Assembly: GCF_042648145.1 (NCBI RefSeq)
Contig: NZ_JBHRWV010000001.1
Location: forward strand, 423,252-487,251
Length of the DNA stretch: 64,000 nucleotides
From: Salinicoccus sesuvii
GTDB lineage: Bacteria > Bacillota > Bacilli > Staphylococcales > Salinicoccaceae
Reading direction: 5' to 3'
Part shown: piece after piece, positions 61,542-64,000 of the stretch
Numbering within the stretch: position 1 is the first letter of the stretch
Layout of the letters: every line of letters begins with the position of its first letter
Notes under the pieces: model-generated
The model's input: only the letters and a program-made list of their open reading frames with translations
What the model was told of the DNA's origin: nothing
The model's database searches: none
Translations under genes and position numbers: made by a program

Positions 61542-63098
61542 TTACTTATCGCCTTCAAGGTCGACATCATCGATACTGATGCCCATTGCTTTTGCAACAC
61601 CACGGCCATAAGCTTGATCTGCTTTGTAGCAGTTTCTGATATGGCGATGCTTCACTCTATCGGAAACACCGTCCATTTCATTTGCAGTATTTTCAAAGAT
61701 AATTTGTTTCATTTCATCAGACTGAAGATTAAAGAGTTTGCCCGGCTGCTCGTAGTAGTTATCATCGTCGTCACGGAAGTTATGCTCATAGACAAGTCCT
61801 TCCATTTCGAGCGCTGGCTGCTTTGCATTGGCATCATCTTTATATTGATCATAGCTGTTTGGATAATAGTTTGTATGTGAACCCATATTACCATCGACAC
61901 GCATTGCACCGTCACGGCTGAATGGGCAGACATTTGCTGCACCCTTAGGAGAGTTAACTGGAATCTGGTGGTGGTTAACACCAAGACGGTAGCGCTGAGT
62001 ATCTCCATAAGAGAACAGACGGCCTTGTAACATCTTGTCAGGTGAGAAGCCGATACCAGGTACAATATTTGTTGGTGCAAATGCAGCTTGTTCAACTTCT
62101 GCAAAGTAATTTTCAGGGTTGCGGTTCAATTCAAACTCACCGACTGGAATGAGTGGGAATTCATCTTTATACCATACTTTTGTCAGGTCGAACGGATTAT
62201 GGTAGTGGTTTTTCGCTTGTTCTTCAGTCATCACCTGGATAAACATCTTCCATTTAGGAAAATCGCCTTCCTCAATGGCATTGAAAAGGTCTCTTTGTGC
62301 AGATTCACGATCTTTTGCGATTACTTGCTCGGCTTCTGAAGCGGAAAGGTTCTCAATTCCTTGTTGGCTCCTGAAGTGGAACTTGACCCATACACGTTCA
62401 TTGTCAGCGTTGACCATGCTGTAGGTGTGTGAACCGAAACCGTGCATAGTTCTGTATCCTTTAGGAATACCGCGTTCTGTCATAAGTATTGTCACTTGGT
62501 GCAACGCTTCAGGTAACAGGGTCCAGAAATCCCAGTTACTTTCAGCATTATGCATATTGGTTTTAGGGTCACGTTTGACGACGTGGTTGAGACTTGGGAA
62601 AAGTTTAGGATCGCGGAAGAAGAATACAGGTGTATTGTTCCCGACAAGGTCCCAGTTACCTTCTTCAGTGTAGAACTTAAGTGCAAATCCACGAATATCT
62701 CTTTCTGCATCTGCGGCACCGCGTTCACCGGCTACAGTTGAGAAACGTGCAAACATTTCCGTCTTCTTACCAATTTCGCTGAATATGTTTGCTTTTGTAT
62801 ATTGGGTAATATCGTCTGTTACTGTAAATGTACCAAAAGCACCGGATCCTTTTGCATGCATCCGTCTTTCAGGAATAACTTCACGGTCGAAGTGGCCCAT
62901 CTGTTCAAGGAAGAATGGATCCTGCATGACCATAGGACCACGTGGGCCAGCAGTCATGGAGTTTTCTCGATCTCCAACGGGTGCACCGAATAGTGTAGTT
63001 AGACGATCGCCAGGTTGGTTTTTACCTTGCTCTCTAGGTTCGGTGCCGCCACCTGCACGCGCATCACCGGGCTGATTTTTTGGCTGTTCAAAGTCCAT
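61542..63098 (-). CDS. katA: Heme catalase
   Basis: Clade 3-type small-subunit monofunctional catalase, 518 residues. Catalytic His81 (RRMHAKGSGAFG), Asn154 region (VGNNTPVFFFRD) and proximal Tyr364 (RLFSYGDTQRY) are all present. The N-terminus carries an extra stretch of about 30 residues with KNQPGD written twice (7-12 and 26-31), compared with the usual start just before LTT. GGAGGG precedes ATG 63098. A PerR box overlaps the probable -10. Confidence 0.95.
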   Translation of the reverse strand: MDFEQPKNQPGDARAGGGTEPREQGKNQPGDRLTTLFGAPVGDRENSMTAGPRGPMVMQDPFFLEQMGHFDREVIPERRMHAKGSGAFGTFTVTDDITQYTKANIFSEIGKKTEMFARFSTVAGERGAADAERDIRGFALKFYTEEGNWDLVGNNTPVFFFRDPKLFPSLNHVVKRDPKTNMHNAESNWDFWTLLPEALHQVTILMTERGIPKGYRTMHGFGSHTYSMVNADNERVWVKFHFRSQQGIENLSASEAEQVIAKDRESAQRDLFNAIEEGDFPKWKMFIQVMTEEQAKNHYHNPFDLTKVWYKDEFPLIPVGEFELNRNPENYFAEVEQAAFAPTNIVPGIGFSPDKMLQGRLFSYGDTQRYRLGVNHHQIPVNSPKGAANVCPFSRDGAMRVDGNMGSHTNYYPNSYDQYKDDANAKQPALEMEGLVYEHNFRDDDDNYYEQPGKLFNLQSDEMKQIIFENTANEMDGVSDRVKHRHIRNCYKADQAYGRGVAKAMGISIDDVDLEGDK

Positions 63099-63135
63099 TG
63101 ATAAATCCCTCCAAGAAGATATTCATAATCCTTGT

Positions 63136-63150
63136 TTAGAATTATTATAA
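63136..63150. promoter_or_regulatory. PerR box upstream of katA
   Basis: TTAGAATTATTATAA differs at one position from the consensus TTATAATNATTATAA. The TATAAT on the minus strand inside it is a likely katA -10, so bound PerR would block it and peroxide would release it. Confidence 0.75.
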
Positions 63151-63256
63151 ATAAATAGTAACACATTGTTAGCAAAAAACAATACTAAAAGCTATAAATA
63201 TTTTCTTAGATGTATTCATGATATACTAAGAGGGTGGCTTGAGGAGGAGAATGTTA

Positions 63257-63367
63257 ATGAAGCATATGGAGATTTCCAAAAGTCATTATATAGGAAGAAA
63301 AGTATCTACTGAGAAAATGAATCAGCAATTATTGAGTTTCTGTAAAAAAGTATTAAAAACGTATTGA
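63257..63367 (+). CDS. Small basic protein, 36 residues
   Basis: ATG 63257 with a strong GAGGAGG upstream opens a 36-residue frame (MKHMEISKSHYIGRK start, KKVLKTY end). The protein is very basic, with ten Lys/Arg, and one Cys near the end. It diverges from katA and ends at 63367, overlapping the -35 of the tRNA promoter. I do not recognise it. The ribosome binding site is the main support. Confidence 0.5.
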   Translation: MKHMEISKSHYIGRKVSTEKMNQQLLSFCKKVLKTY

Positions 63368-63392
63368 CTTTAACGTCAAATGGCTTTATTAT
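63364..63392 (+). promoter_or_regulatory. Promoter of tRNA-Glu
   Basis: TTGACT (63364-63369), 17 bases and TATTAT (63387-63392). Confidence 0.8.
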
Positions 63393-63415
63393 AAATAACG
63401 TTGCATTATTCATAT

Positions 63416-63487
63416 GGCCCGTTGGTCAAGCGGTTAAGACACCGCCCTTTCACGGCGGTAACACGGGTTCGAGTCCCGTACGGGTCA
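63416..63487 (+). tRNA. tRNA-Glu (TTC anticodon)
   Basis: Acceptor GGCCCGT pairs with ACGGGTC (63480-63486; G-C and G-U pairs), anticodon loop CTTTCAC with anticodon TTC, T arm GGGTTCGAGTCCC. 72 bases; CCA is not encoded. Confidence 0.93.
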
Positions 63488-63512
63488 CTTTTAAAAAGTT
63501 TTTATAAAAGCA

Positions 63513-63541
63513 TTGACAATGCATACTGTAAAGTGTACAAT
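63513..63541 (+). promoter_or_regulatory. Promoter of tRNA-Leu
   Basis: TTGACA (63513-63518), 17 bases and TACAAT (63536-63541), an almost ideal SigA promoter between two tRNA genes. Confidence 0.8.
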
Positions 63542-63575
63542 ATTTTTTGTCGCTTAAAAGAGATATCAATCACAT

Positions 63576-63661
<86 letters not shown>

Positions 63662-63685
63662 TCATTATTTAATTATATAAACTAC

Positions 63686-63759
63686 GCGGGTGTAGTTAAA
63701 TGGTATAACCTCAGCCTTCCAAGCTGATGTCGTCGGTTCGATTCCGATCACCCGCTCCA
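63686..63759 (+). tRNA. tRNA-Gly (TCC anticodon)
   Basis: 74 bases with encoded CCA. Acceptor GCGGGTG pairs with CACCCGC; anticodon stem TCAGC/GCTGA with loop CTTCCAA gives anticodon TCC. Confidence 0.93.
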
Positions 63760-63789
63760 TTAAATTATTCGATGGTGTAAAATTGACTC

Positions 63790-63818
63790 TTGAATAACTT
63801 TGATAAATAGCGTAACAT
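63790..63818 (+). promoter_or_regulatory. Candidate promoter of the rRNA operon
   Basis: TTGAAT (63790-63795), 17 bases and TAACAT (63813-63818), about 130 bases before the 16S start. The leader after it contains GAACATTGAAAACTGAATG, a sequence type often found in rRNA leaders and spacers of this group. Confidence 0.55.
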
Positions 63819-63945
63819 AGTAAGAGTGCTTCAAACAGAACATTGAAAACTGAATGACAATATGTCAACGTTTAATTCCGATAAACGAATGGGTGACCAT
63901 TCAACTTGGGCGTCAAGTAAAACCGCAACGGAGTCAGCGAACTTC

Positions 63946-64000
<55 letters not shown>

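Overview
The window looks like a chromosomal segment of a low-to-mid GC Bacillota, most likely a Staphylococcaceae member outside Staphylococcus itself (Salinicoccus- or Jeotgalicoccus-like). This is inferred from gene order and protein character, not from a database search. Supporting signs are alr-mazEF-rsbU-rsbV-rsbW-sigB, the type II pantothenate kinase CoaW, the YwpF and EpuA neighbours of fabZ/murA, pyrG-fba-tal-murZ-rho-rpmE-prfA-prmC in one run, and a Bacillota-type 16S start at the right end. Departures from S. aureus are a zinc-ribbon (C+) L31 and no ddl beside murF.

Layout. 1-5.8 kb is accessory: an aldo/keto reductase, a minus-strand namA/amidase/glycerate kinase operon, and a 1,481-bp IS3-family element with a broken orfB. 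5.8-7.9 kb is an arsRBC operon whose terminator has been separated from arsC by the IS. 8.0-10.2 kb holds the most unusual pair: a ureohydrolase in which a usually conserved metal-ligand Asp is Cys, followed by an NRAMP-fold transporter lacking the DPGN and MPHN metal motifs. 10.3-17.1 kb holds OsmC, a lipoprotein with a K+/H+ or Na+/H+ antiporter, a lone ABC ATPase, CoaW, a BCCT osmolyte transporter with a SigB-like promoter, and a double GNAT protein.

17.1-32.5 kb is core metabolism and information processing: rpoE, pyrG with a CTP-sensing attenuator, fba, tal, murZ, rho with a C-rich leader, rpmE, prfA, prmC, the threonylcarbamoyl-AMP synthase, ywlE, rpiB, ywlG, glyA, upp and the UDP-GlcNAc epimerase. 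32.6-39.5 kb is the complete F-type ATP synthase operon atpIBEFHAGDC. 39.5-42.2 kb is ywzB-murA-epuA-fabZ with ywpF convergent. 42.2-43.0 kb is a long gene-free region with two hairpin structures and a WalR box, in front of a LysM/transglycosylase-type secreted protein. 44-52 kb holds yidC, cls, rodA, murF, an esterase and cshA. 52-56 kb holds three bacterial-PH membrane proteins, acpS and alr. 56-59.3 kb is mazEF and the SigB operon with its own SigB promoter. 59.4-63.1 kb is tex and a catalase under a PerR box. The right end has tRNA-Glu, tRNA-Leu, tRNA-Gly and the start of an rRNA operon.

Functional links: envelope synthesis (murZ, murA, murF, rodA, alr, wecB/mnaA, cls, yidC, the WalR-boxed secreted protein) and stress response (SigB operon, SigB-like promoter on the osmolyte transporter, PerR-boxed catalase, OsmC, ars) dominate. 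Many convergent gene pairs share bidirectional hairpin terminators; at fabZ/ywpF the terminator lies on both stop codons.
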